Positions 11,779 to 22,655 of a stretch of DNA of 64,000 nt are shown piece by piece. Positions within the stretch are counted from its first letter, which is position 1; each line of letters starts with the position of its first letter. Origin of the DNA: Galerina marginata (Eukaryota; Basidiomycota; Agaricomycetes; Agaricales; Galerinaceae); contig JAECYW010000004.1 of NCBI GenBank assembly GCA_023014335.1, positions 2,170,001 to 2,234,000 of the forward strand, read 5' to 3'. The notes beneath the pieces were generated by a model. That model was not told the DNA's origin. It did not search any database and saw nothing but the letters and a program-made list of their open reading frames with translations. A program made the translations under genes and the position numbers.

Positions 11779-13953
11779 CTAAGGGTTGTGACACCCGCTA
11801 GCCCAGACAGACTTTTCGAAAACACCTTGGAAATACCGTTCCAGGGCATGTGTGCTTCCAGCCCTGCAGCCAACAACTCCATCGGGACGAACGACAAAAA
11901 TCCCTGTCGTCCCCTCCGCTCCTTTGTATGCTTTGTGCGCATGGCCATCACGATCTTCGAGGACATCACCGAGAATAGAGGACCCCTCCCCTGCTTTTAC
12001 GATGACGATAGGGTGAACCAAGTCCTTGGGAAACTCGTCCAGCTTGGCCAGCACGGAATTGCAATCGACCTTATCTCTAAAAACCAGGATAGTGTGGCTT
12101 TCTGGGCTGAACAACTTGAATAATCTTATCGGACCTTCTCTGGATTGTCCTCCAACCCTGATAAGTCCGGGTGCGTCAGGGGCTCGATCGCCAGCACGTA
12201 CAAAACCGGCCTGGACATCATAGGCCGATCCCATTGCTTGATCCACTCCACTCGCTTCCGCTTCCTCGTCAACAACGATAGTGCTCCATCTGTAGTTTAC
12301 GCCTAGTTGGCGCAGATTTCCGTCTCTGGTCCACCCCGGGCCGCCCTCATTGGCGATTGTCTTCTTTAAGAGAGTAGTCGTGATGTTTAACATCTCGGAC
12401 ACCACCGGCAGACGTTCTTCATTGTAGGTTTCTAATAACTTGGGGGATGCAATAGCTTTCGCGACGAGTGCAAGTTTCCAGGCAAGGTTGAAGGCATCTT
12501 GAACGCCTGTATTTAAGCCCTATAAACCCTTGTCAATGCCCTCGCTGGTGAAGAAGAGTACTATCTAGCCTACCTGCCCACCTGTTGGACTGTGTACATG
12601 TCCAGCATCTGCATTATATGTCAAATACAGCGAAGGACAACTTGGCTTCACCACCTACCACCGATCAGGAAGACTCTTCCCTTCTGGAATGTGTCCACCA
12701 TGCGGATGTTGATCCTATCGAAATCTAGTGAGTTGCTCGTGTTGCTGTGAAGAATGAAAAATCTCAATCGCACGTATACTTGTCCATGCAAACAACCTCC
12801 CCGAACATGATGTCCTCCGACTTCTTTCCGGTCCCCTTTTTGAGATAGGTGTGAACGGCGTCTTGACTCGCGATGGCTTTGGCCGGGTCACCAAACTTAG
12901 CACCTCCAATGCAAAACCAATACAACCCAGGTGTTTCCGTGGGTCGGATAGTCGTTCTATTCAAAGGTGGTCAATATCTCTAAAAACCTGAAGGCGAATA
13001 TTCTTACATCGTATTGGCAAAATCACCCCACATATGCCATCTCTAAAATTCAGATTAAACTCCGCAAATACGCCAACGACCTATCATTAGAGAGGTAGAA
13101 GCTGTATAGACTTACTTCAGAGTTTAAGCCCTTTAGTTTGATATCTCCAACTACGAAATTTTGCTCGGTTGTGTCACCAAGGAGAGCAAGTCCAAGCTGT
13201 TTCCGAACTATACCTTTACCACCGTCTGCACCGACGACCCATTTATAGGACGCCTCTTCGACGACGGGCTCTGATGCTGAATTCTCGTCCAAGTTGTGAC
13301 GGAGGATTTTCACATCAACATGGTCATCGAATTGCGTCAATGACTGAAGCTCCGTTCCAAGCTCGACGACGACACCTTGTTTCTCAAGCTCGGCCCGAAC
13401 AATCTTGTCGAGACTGTCCTGACCAAGCAATACCGCATGCATCTGTGTATACAAGGAGAAGAGCGGTAAACAACTAACACTCGTAGTTTCACGGTGATAT
13501 GAATAGATGGATGGACAGAACTCGATACTCACATAGGGAGTCGAAGGATCTGGGTTGAGTTTGGGTATCAGCGGTATTTCTTTCAAGATTTCCACTCCAT
13601 CAGGCATCTTGTACATGCATAGCGTGGAAGGGTTGATGGCGCGCTTCCTGACCTCGTCAATTATTCCAAGCGCTTCGAATGTTTCCAAGGAGCGAGGCTG
13701 AAAGTTTCGAAATATCAACTAGAGCCACGAAAGCCTGGGTGTAGAGTTTATGCACTGACCTGAATCCCTGCCCCGCGTTGACCGATCCGATGCGTCTTAG
13801 TTTTTTCGATGACGCGCACTGGGACGCCATGTCGTGCCAACGATAAGGCTAGGATTAGACCAGATGGACCCGCTCCAACCTAAAGTAAACTCTATAATTG
13901 GCAGCAATGGTGCTCGACAATATACTCACAATAAGTATTTCAACAATCGACAT
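11779..13953 (-). CDS. FAD-dependent monooxygenase, phenol-hydroxylase type
   Basis: Flavoprotein hydroxylase predicted to insert one oxygen atom into an aromatic substrate using NAD(P)H. Nine exons (13953-13930, 13879-13760, 13697-13533, 13442-13116, 13042-13008, 12956-12774, 12744-12662, 12608-12574, 12519-11779) give 570 residues. The FAD Rossmann motif GAGPSG is at residues 10-15. The DG motif (VVGADGGKG) lies mid-protein and the GD motif (FLIGDAGHVHSPTGG) about two thirds along. The last 180 residues match the thioredoxin-like C-terminal domain of phenol hydroxylases, ending near VVRPDGVVGCR. The start at 13953 places the dinucleotide fold at the very N-terminus, as is usual. Substrate is unknown. 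A broken paralogue lies at 15.8-16.4 kb. Confidence 0.92.
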
Positions 13954-14688
13954 AGGGCAAGCGGAAGCAAGTGAAATGACTGTCTTGCAGACGGTTGTGC
14001 TCAGCGTGCTTTCAAGTTGGGACACTGCCTTCTGCCTGCGGGGCATCGAATACTTATGTATACGGCGGTAAGCATCCGCAGCCGGCTCATATTGTCGCGG
14101 CCGCGACGACGCGTAAGTTTGCCTAAGTACGTGGCTGTCAATGCCATCAAAAGCTAAGTTTCCGCAGTTTTTGATCCAGAAAAGCGGCCGCCAAATTCCG
14201 GAAAGTTAACTCTTGATGCCGTATGCGGCGTAAAAACTGCAACGGCCCCTGTTCTCGAAAACCTATGGCCTAAAACCATTACCATTAGCTTATCCTCCCT
14301 CTCAGAAAATGTCAACACATGACTGAAGTTTATGTGTAGTACGCTGGTCAACGCCGCCGAGGCATTTGCAATTTGGGTTGCGCCACAACTCCTATTTACT
14401 GTAGTAGAGAATTTTCCAGATGCAATAGTGAGTGACTGGGGCAAAAATGGCTCACAATTTAAATTCGCATGTCCGCCTGTTACATTTTTTACTTAACATC
14501 GTGAACATTATAATATTGTCGACGCTATGCACAGGTGGTCGAATATTCAGTACCACCGAATGACTGGTGGTATTCAGATGAAAATGAAAAAGTACTCCGA
14601 GTCCCTGCTGCAGTGAGGTGGCTTAATTTTACAAAGTAGATGTTGAGAAGAAAGCAATCTAGGCGTCAGATTGAATTAAAGGAAACTT
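13954..14688. other. Intergenic region
   Basis: About 735 bp upstream of the monooxygenase start, probably its promoter. A small minus-strand ORF at 14154-14444 has no recognisable features. A short imperfect inverted repeat (TACCACCGAATGACTGGTGGTA) lies near 14550. Confidence 0.4.
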
Positions 14689-14739
14689 GTGCAAAGGTGG
14701 ACTCTTGTTAAATTTTTAGCGAGTCTCCATCCAGACATC

Positions 14740-15150
14740 TACGTAGACCAAAGAATGGTCCCCAGTAAGGACACTCCTCCCAAGTTCACTACTTTACGCC
14801 TTCCAGATCTGATGTACCATCAACTACCAATAAGCCAAGTTCTTGCTGTGGTCTGTCAACTTTCGCTCAGCATCGACTACGTTGCTTGTTTAAACCGAGG
14901 CATGAGCGTCGGGTGATGTTGTCCGTCGGTCCCAACTTGAAAAATACGAACTTTGCATCTGTAAGGCCCGTACTGATCTATTGGGAGATGGGAGATTCGC
15001 TTAGACAGATGAAGGCACCTACTAGATGAAGACGGCTAGATGTAGCAAGATCGGATCTTGATCGGCTTGTTGATTGGTTTAGGCGCTCGTGATCGAATCG
15101 ACCCTTCAAATCTATTAATAGAAGACACATAAAGCATCCAGATTTCACTA
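14740..15150 (+). repeat. Duplicated segment, copy 2 (flank of decayed monooxygenase)
   Basis: Counterpart of 11340-11710. It includes the relic ORF 14689-14916 (PPKF.TLRLPD) and the 15055-15135 stretch with CAAATCTATTAATAGAA. It sits on the same side of the monooxygenase pseudogene as copy 1 does of the intact gene, which supports a single tandem duplication followed by divergence. Confidence 0.65.
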
Positions 15151-15799
15151 TTCATAGAGAGACAATTGCAAGCACTGTAAGGCCGGTCCCTGGCAATGCC
15201 CACTCCCTGATCCCCATAACCTACGCCGGAGGTGAGGTTCAGTGTCTTGAGATATAATTCCACCACTTGTCGCCAACCTGCGGTCGGCTCCTCGTGGCTT
15301 CAAGTTTTTTGATCTAAAAAATTTTGGGATGAAATTCGAGGCTCTTCGAGCCTTAAATAAAATACAATTAAGCAATAAACTCAATAGTCGGAAACAAGTG
15401 CAGAGTGATACTGGAAGCCATTTGGCCCTTAATAAATTGGACATTTAGCAGACTAAAACTGTGTCGGACTCATCTGACTCAACACGTTGGTGCTGGTCCA
15501 GGTAGATAATCTGATGAAAGATTGAGCGGAGAAGATCAAAAAAAGCGGTCAAGTTCACTTCAATCTCGGGGTAATACTAACAGAGACTACAGGGCAGTGT
15601 TCAAGATTCATAGAGACGTGGAAGGAAGGAAGGAAGAACTTGATCAAATTGAAAGACAGTCTAAGAAAGGGTCATGACGGGATCATGTGCCGCCAGAATG
15701 CATCGACCACCAAAAATCGGATCCAACTACCCCGTAAAACCCAAGACCTAAAGGTCCTGGAAATAAGATTACAAGTAAATTTGCAAACATTGCAGATAC

Positions 15800-16440
15800 T
15801 GTGAGTCTGTGACAATGTGTGTACCTCGGCCGGAATTCCAAAAACGCTTTGGAAATACCGTTCCACTCCCTGTGTGCTTTCAATCGGGCCGATCCTGCAT
15901 CCAATAACTTCATCAGGACAAACGGCAAGAATCACTGTCGTTCTGTCTACTCCTTTGAAAGCTTCCGTGTACGTGGCTATCGCGCTCTTCGAAGGCGCTG
16001 TCTCTGACGATATTAGCCCCCTTTCCTGCTTTTACGACGACCATAGGGTGAACCAAGTCTTGGGAAATTCGTCCAGCTTGGCAAGGAGTTGCAATCGACA
16101 TTGTCGCTAAAAATATGAATAGTGTTTGGGCTAAACAACTTGGGTGATTTATTGAAACTTCTTCTCCGGACCGTCCTCTGACCTTGACAAGTCCGGGGGC
16201 ATCAGGGGCTCGTTCGCCAGGATGGACTAACAAAGCCTGGACATCGTCCTGCCGAAGGGGTAGAAATCAAGGTTAGGCGCTCTAGTTTCATATCGCCGAC
16301 TACAAAAAATTTCTCGGTCGTGTCACCAAGTGGAGTGATTCCAAGCTGTTTGAAATTTATCCTTTGCCACCTTTTGCGCCAATGACCGATTTATAAACGG
16401 CTCTTCGACAAAGGGCTCAAACACTGAGAAACAACATGGG
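15800..16440 (-). pseudogene. Decayed, internally deleted FAD monooxygenase copy
   Basis: Non-functional paralogue of the gene at 11779-13953. The part 15815-16250 matches the C-terminal domain (for example ERAPDAPGL, DLVHP, VERYFQ), but in more than one frame and with altered spacing. The part 16270-16440 matches a region in the middle of the FAD domain (around 13120-13290 of the intact gene). The roughly 900 bp between these regions in the intact gene is missing, so the two pieces are almost fused. No start codon, FAD motif or continuous frame remains. About 600 bp of unrelated sequence separates its 3' end from the duplicated flank. Confidence 0.82.
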
Positions 16441-16893
16441 CAACTCGATGAGTGGAGTCATCATCATTGAGTCAGGATACAGGAATTTACAGGAAGCCAT
16501 TCTTGCTATCGGAAAATGTCGGAATTGAAGGCGGGTACTTATATATGTTATGGATCTAGTTGAATGATACTTTGATAGAAGGAAAGTGTTTGCGGCCTCG
16601 CCGGAGATTTTCGCAATTCAATTTGCGCCTCTTTACCTATTTTAGAACCTGATTTGGCAGAAAAGGAACGGAAGCAAAACTTTACCTTACCATCATTGTA
16701 GTCAACGTTAAATACACCAGCGGTAGAAAACATTGTATCACTGCGGTATTTGTTGAGGTTTACAGAACATGAAAACAATTGGCATAATATACATTCCAGG
16801 AAAAGAACAAACAGAGGAAACCCCGAATAAACGAAAAAGAAACACGTCTGTTTACTACTCCAGTGTCTGAGTGGTACAGAAGATTTTCCCTTC
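16441..16893. other. Intergenic region
   Basis: About 450 bp between the monooxygenase pseudogene and the 3' end of the coiled-coil gene. It presumably holds that gene's 3' untranslated region. No other feature was seen. Confidence 0.45.
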
Positions 16894-18043
16894 TCAATTC
16901 CACAAAAATCCTGACCTCCTCCCTTTCAACTCTGTCAACCGCACCTCCCTCTCCCTCTCGTCCACTGCTAATGTGTTGCGCAGCCTGTCCACCTCTGTCG
17001 CCTTTTCCTGTAGACGCTCCGTCGCTTCCTGTGCATTGTTCTTGAGAGTCTCGAGGGCATAAGCTTCTGCGTTGAGTTCGGCCTGGTGAGTTTCGTACTT
17101 TTTCTTGGCCTCAAGAAAAGCTGTTTCGGTTTTCTTGAACGCGACGTGGATCTTGGAGTAGCTAGCTTGTACGCGCGCTTCGTTCTGACCGGATGATGTG
17201 GTATTAGCGAAGTTGCAAAAACTTGCCAAGAATATAGTCAAATTGGAACCCACTTTGACCGCGGTCTTCTGCAGTTTCTGTAAGGCGCCTAGTTCTTGAA
17301 TTGCTATTGATAGAGACTTTTTCTCCGTCTTGGCTTCTTCTTTTATGATCTTTGAAAGTTTCCGACTATCTTTGGCTGTGCAATAGTATAGTGAATAGCA
17401 AATCGACGACAGCTCCGAACAGAGACAAGAACTTCGATAACTCACCCTCTACCTTGACAATTTTCGACCGTTGTTTAGGCGTGAGACTAGCATCTGCCTC
17501 TGTTCTACGAGTGACGGCTTGGTCGTCCGAATCCGCAGAGGAATGAGCCGTAGCGCCAGCTCCATTGACAAACGCCGAGCCTCCTGTAGTATTATGTGTG
17601 CTACGCTTGGAGGCCAGCGAGCCGGAACGCTTCGGTTTACCTGTGGGCTGGCCAGCGGTAGCGCCAGTAGTTGCTCGGCGGGAGACGTTGGCACCGAGGT
17701 TGGCGTTATGGAAGCCGGTAATCGAGGTTTTCCTGGGTGTCTGGTCTGCAGACGTGTCATCTACTGCTGGCAGCCATCCATTGGAGCCATTCGGGTGGAG
17801 CACAAGGGGATTGTTCTGTTTGGAAGTGAAGTTGCCTTGGTCGGTGTACTGTTTGGGAGTGAAGTTGCCTTGGTCGGTGTACTGTTTGGGAGTGAAGTTG
17901 TCTTGGTTGGTGTACTGTTTGGGAGTGAAGTTGTCTTGGTCGGTGTGATTTTCGTCTGTGAATGAATAATTGGAGTCTGGAACAGGATTGTCGTTGAGCT
18001 GGTAGGTTTGGACGGGAGGAGGGATATCCTGAGAAGATTCCAT
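16894..18043 (-). CDS. Coiled-coil protein resembling fungal 'Ncp1' proteins
   Basis: Function not known. Three exons (18043-17446, 17375-17254, 17184-16894) give 336 residues. Residues 1-190 are polar, low in hydrophobics and probably disordered, with four near-identical 11-residue repeats (DNFTPKQYTDQ-like). The C-terminal 140 residues are a long charged coiled coil beginning near KIVKVEAKDSRKLSK and ending with VDEREREVRLTELKGR. From memory, similar proteins are named 'DNA-binding protein Ncp1' in Agaricomycete annotations, but I see no DNA-binding motif. In-frame ATGs at 18112 and 18127 are possible alternative starts. 18043 was preferred because it is a comfortable distance from the TATA-like site at 18144-18150. 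Confidence 0.7.
17817..17948 (-). repeat. 33-bp in-frame minisatellite, four copies
   Basis: Four tandem units of 33 bp encode the 11-residue repeat of the coiled-coil protein. Units differ by one to a few bases (for example CCTTGG versus TCTTGG on the plus strand). The 33-bp unit keeps the frame, so copy-number change would lengthen or shorten the protein without breaking it. Confidence 0.85.
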
Positions 18044-18143
18044 GTTGTCGTTGGGATCCAAGAAGGAAGTGCGAGCGTCGAAGTAAACGGAAAGAATGCT
18101 ATCGGGGGTCATCACACCTTGATTCATGAAATGTTTTAGTTGC

Positions 18144-18150
18144 TCTATAT
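18144..18150 (-). promoter_or_regulatory. TATA-like element for coiled-coil gene
   Basis: TATATAG on the minus strand, just 12 bases beyond the AP-3 beta stop codon. If it is used, transcription of the downstream gene starts about 18110-18120. This fits starts at 18112 or 18043 but not the one at 18127. Confidence 0.35.
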
Positions 18151-18161
18151 ACGTCACCAAT

Positions 18162-20947
18162 TTAGACTTTACGCGTGACGTCATTTTCAGGCTCGGAACC
18201 AGACTCCTCCTCGCTTTCGGACCTGCTTTCATTTTCCTCTCCGTCTTCATCTTCATCTTCGCCTTCTTCTTCCTCCTCGTCATCCTCTTCATCTTCTCCC
18301 TCATTCTCCGCATAAAAAGAATTCAAGTCCGTCCACTGCCCCTTTGTCCCATTCCGTGAGCTAGGTCGTGACACACCGGTCGGTGTCAGTACAATTGGGG
18401 GAGACGGCAGGCCACCCTTGTTCTTCACCGGACCAGCTGACGATAGTGCAGTCGGCACCGGCGGTGCCAGCGGTGCATCATCCTCGCTGTCCCTCAGAGA
18501 ACTTTCAACTCCCCTCTCCAGCCAATCAGGTAACACCTCGTCCATCCGCATGAACCGGCCAGTTACTCTGCCCATAGACCCCACTAGTACTTTCTCATCG
18601 TCTAGAAATGTTTAAATAAAAATAAAATCTGCCAGACGCACTTCACTTACCCAAAAAGCTATCCTGCTCATCCATAATCCCAGACTTGCCCTCAAACAGG
18701 ACTAGCCTCACCTGCTCCCTCCGCAACACCACACCGCTCCGCTCCTCGCTTTCGACGCCGTTCATATGAAGCCCGATTCCAGCCAGGAGTGAAGATAGCA
18801 TCCTCCCTCGGTCTCTTACATCATAGTTCACGTCATACCGCGCCAACGAGAATACGTAACGGCTCAGCAGGCCCACCGTCCCGTCTGAGGGCGAGAGTAC
18901 GAAAAGCTTGGCAGCGAGCGTCACTACCTGCAGCTTCACTAGCACGCCTTCCTCTCCGAACGACTTGGCCAGCTTGCGTAGCACATCCGGCGCCCATTCT
19001 GCTATCCCCTCTGGGCCTGGGCCTTTCTCCTCTGTCCCAGCGTACTGTCCAACGAGCCATACGACACACGCACGAGCTTGCTCGTGTCGGATGTCGTCTA
19101 TCTTCCGGGCAAGATGCGCAATGATTGATAGAGGTGATTGTGCTGTGCTGCCGAATCCAATCGGCACAGTCGAAGAAAGTTGTGTCTGTACCAAGAACTT
19201 GAGCACCATAACCGCACTACTCACGACAGTATCTGCCGAGGCTTATAATTTATGTCACAATATTTTGAATGATAATGAGCACGAACCGTAACGGCTCTTG
19301 ATCATGGTAATCAGCGCTGTCAGACATGGTGGCACTGATTCGGGTATCCTTGCTGCACATCTTCCAAGAGCGCGTATAGCTTCAGAAGCGACCCCATCGT
19401 TGGTGTCATCCGCATAATCCTACTCACTAATGTAAGAACCTGAGACATAGTCGATAGTAAGCCTCACTCACAATGAATTCCCGGAGGATTGCAGTGTAAT
19501 TGTCAGTCGTCAGCACCTGAAGGAGTGACCGGATTTTGTCCTTCTTCACTTGCGTAAAATCATCTGAGCGAACGAGGAACCGTGTGTAATGAGGTGAAAA
19601 CAGGTGCTGCATCATTTTATGTTAAAGCATCTTGTTGAGAATGTTAACAAAAGTAAACCTACCGGGGTGCTTCTGCCAATGATCAATAGATCCACCAAAA
19701 CCACCCGTTCTACCTCTCGTGATGATGACAGTAAACGCAATACTGGGTGAACAAACTTGGGCCAGTATGAAGGAGGTGCGCCATAGAAAAAGACTCGTGT
19801 TGCTGCCATTACGACCTATGTGTGCCAGGAAGCATCCATTCGTGAACGCGTTCATGAGGGCCAGCAAGGAAAAACTCACGGCTGGATTTCGGCTTTGGAA
19901 GATGGGCTCGACAGAGTTTAAGAGTAACTTAACGTCTTTATCCAGTTCCTCGTCCTGCCCATCATCTACACCCACATTCTCATCAACGCCTCGCCCTTTT
20001 GCTGCTCCACTAGGCCTAACGCACATCGTCCTCACATAACGGAGAAGTAGTCCCATAAGCTGCACTTGCCCCCACTCGTCCACGTCTACTAGCATTCGAC
20101 ATAACCTCCGGAAATGTGGGTGGAGGAGATCCAGTCTTGTTGAGCAGACGGCGTCAAATGCAACGGCAACACTGCCAAGGGAGAGGGGTGACCGATCGCG
20201 GAGGAGTTGAACGATGATTTGAAGGAGAGCAGGTAGGTGTGAGGGGTCGAGTCTAGGTAAAAGCGAGACTTGATCAGAAAATGAGGTCGAATAAGTAAAT
20301 AACAAGAAAACAAATTCACTCATAACACTTGGGAATCGCCAAAGCCGCCGCCTTCCTTACGTACGGACTCTGGTCGGCCGCACATTTCTTGATCGCCAGC
20401 ACCACGATGCTACCTATCATCGGCACCCTGATCCCGCTTAGGACCCGCAGTGCCATCGCCCTGATGAGAGGGTTCGAGTCGGCAAGGTCGCGCTGAAAGG
20501 TGTTGATGGAGAGCAAAGCAAGATCGGGCTCCTGCTCGGCATATCGAAGGAGGTAAATGTATACGAGCTTGCGGATTTCGAGGTTTGGAGATGCCACATT
20601 CTTGACCACCTGCGCAAAGTGAGAAGACACATTGCGACCTTTGGAGATGAGCTGTGTAATGGGGATCACTTCCCGTTGGACTTTCTCGACAATGTGCACG
20701 ATAAAAATGGGGTACGTACAGCAACCAGACGCTTCATTGCATCCAGCTTCTCGCGATCGCTGCTTCCGTCCAACTGTTTTCTGATTGTCGCAACCGTCTT
20801 CTCGTCAGCGGGCGTCTCAAGATACGCCGCGCTCGACGTCGCACGCGCAATTCCCAGCTCGCGCGTGTGCTCTGAGATGGTCTCCTGGAGGCGCATGCCG
20901 AATCGTGTCGCATTTTCGGAGAGCGTGTTAAGGTATTGGCCAGACAT
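18162..20947 (-). CDS. APL6: AP-3 adaptor complex subunit beta
   Basis: Large subunit of the AP-3 coat, which sorts cargo from Golgi/endosomes to the vacuole. Eight exons (20947-20720, 20651-20320, 20252-19880, 19815-19663, 19606-19472, 19419-19287, 19232-18651, 18601-18162) give 791 residues, close to yeast Apl6 (809). The adaptin HEAT-repeat trunk is clear: SKGRNVS, then [20 protein letters not shown], then [16 protein letters not shown]. The C-terminus is a Ser/Pro-rich hinge and a long Asp/Glu tract, as in other AP-3 beta hinges, with no obvious ear domain after it. The next gene begins within 120 bp. The other AP-3 subunits are not in this window. Confidence 0.95.
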
Positions 20948-21403
20948 GAATGACAGTTCAAACCATCAACTTCAAATTTAAATGCTATCCGAGGTGGCCT
21001 TCAGTGTAGTGTGGAGCGTAGCGGTTCAGTCCATGTACAGGCGTTCGTTTAGCTCAATGGGCAATTGAAACTTTGACCGTAGAACGCAATTGTGGAGATT
21101 GGCGAGTTGAGTAATTGGTGCTCAGTTTCGGCGATTGCCGGATGACCAAATACAATCGGCAGGTGTCCTTGCTTTCGACTGTAGAATCTCCCCCCTTCCT
21201 TGAGCCTGAAGGAAAGCTTTAATCATTGTAATCCTGCAGAAGAGTTCATATTCTGACTTACTGTCTGACCTTAGTGAAGCTTAGACCCCCGTTTTTGTTG
21301 GCCAATATCAAGACTCATCGACTCTGCTCACACAAGGTTTCTGTCAAGTTACACTGAATTGCACTGAACATCTATTACAGTTCCAGTTCTTCCAGTTGAA
21401 CTG
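20948..21403. other. Intergenic region
   Basis: About 450 bp upstream of the AP-3 beta gene, presumed promoter. A tRNA A-box-like string near 21050 lacks any partner B box or cloverleaf. Confidence 0.45.
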
Positions 21404-22241
21404 ATGCGACCTATCAGTCAATGCATCACTCATCGCTCCACGTTACGTCCTGTCCTATTAACATGTTCTGGGCTGAAGGGCCAACCTCAAACGGAACTGT
21501 ATCGCACCATGAAGGTTGAGATCAGAAGGGTAGCAATTGGCTTCTCGAAGATTGTATCAGGGAGCCGCAGACAGGCCCGGCTCGTTGGTATCTATCACAC
21601 TTATTTTGCGTCTGCAGACTCTGTCTTCTTCAAGGGAACCTTGATGCCTTAAAGCGTTTTCTTCCAGGGAGGAAGGTTAAAATGCTTGTGTGGGGAGCCT
21701 CCTTGTTTGATGAAATGGACTTCCAAAGCATCCGGCTCTTGCCGCTGTATTTCAGTCATTTGAGGTTCCTTTCGCTCAGGAACTCACTGGTTTTGATGCT
21801 CGCCCAGCTTTTGGCAGTATTTCTCCCCATCTACGTCGACTTGAATGTTTGGAGGTCCTCGGATTCAATGTGAGAACCGTCAATCTATGGTATTGGTGGA
21901 CGAGTATCTAATTGACGGACTTCTAGAAAGTAGAACTGAAAGACATACGCGAAATTCCTGCACTATGGCACATTGTAATATCGGCTGATCGACGCTTTTT
22001 AGATATCCCTCAATCTACAGTGGAGGCGGTATTCGTAGCGTGTCGCCGGGCTACCTTTGTCGAAGTCGAGGTCCTAGCCGCCGTCCTAGCCGCCATCCGA
22101 GACCAAGACCGGAGGGCATATAATAGATGGAACGTCGTGTATCACCTACTTGACCAGCCAACCACCCACATTGTGACATTGTCAAATTTTTACCACGACT
22201 TCCACCTCTGGATGATTGAAAGAGTTTCATTATTATGTTAA
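21404..22241 (+). pseudogene. Possible degenerate F-box/LRR-like gene
   Basis: Several short frames with leucine-rich, LRR-like character appear in different phases: around 21682-21800 (LPLYFSHLRFLSLRN) and, shifted, around 21717-21869 (SPHLRRLECLEVLGFN). The second could join through a GTGAGA...CTAG intron to 21927-22241 (LKDIREIPALWHIVIS onward). No single model starts with ATG and stays open. It may be a decayed F-box/LRR-type gene, common in Agaricomycetes, or chance. Confidence 0.3.
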
Positions 22242-22655
22242 TGCACCTTTAAGAGAAGCATGGTCCATAGATTCAACCCGTTTGGCTATTTGCTTCGTAC
22301 ACCTACCGGACTGATCCTTAAAACCAGGCATGGTCACCTCAAAATATATATAAGCCTATTACAAGTTGAAGGCAGATTCCAGGATCACCTACTACAACAA
22401 TCCGAGGGATGGGAAATGAAGACATCTGAAGTACGTAGGTCCATCGACAGTGTAGATCGTTACCGATCTCTCGGAATTTTGATCGATCGATCACACCACC
22501 CCAAATTAAGATGCTTACGCATTGCAAATAAGGGCAAGCAATCGGCGCCTCCTAGGCAGGACCGTGCTTTGACGCGCTTATCTTCTTCCTCCCAATATCC
22601 TGTCTAATACGGCCACTGCTGTCACCTGCCTTTCCTTGACACTTTATAAAAAGCG
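22242..22655. other. Intergenic region
   Basis: About 410 bp before the carrier-like gene, probably its promoter. The open frame 22260-22607 has no recognisable features. Confidence 0.4.

Noticed and set aside
14154..14444. 96-codon minus-strand ORF upstream of the monooxygenase
   Set aside because: No domain, no splice support, and ordinary base composition. A chance frame in a promoter region.
4573..16440. Idea that the dioxygenase, GH79, FAD monooxygenase and its copy form a secondary-metabolite cluster
   Set aside because: No backbone synthase, transporter or cluster regulator lies here, and a DNA-repair gene interrupts the run.
21045..21085. A-box-like string TAGCTCAATGGGCA
   Set aside because: No B box, T arm or pairing acceptor stem follows within tRNA distance.
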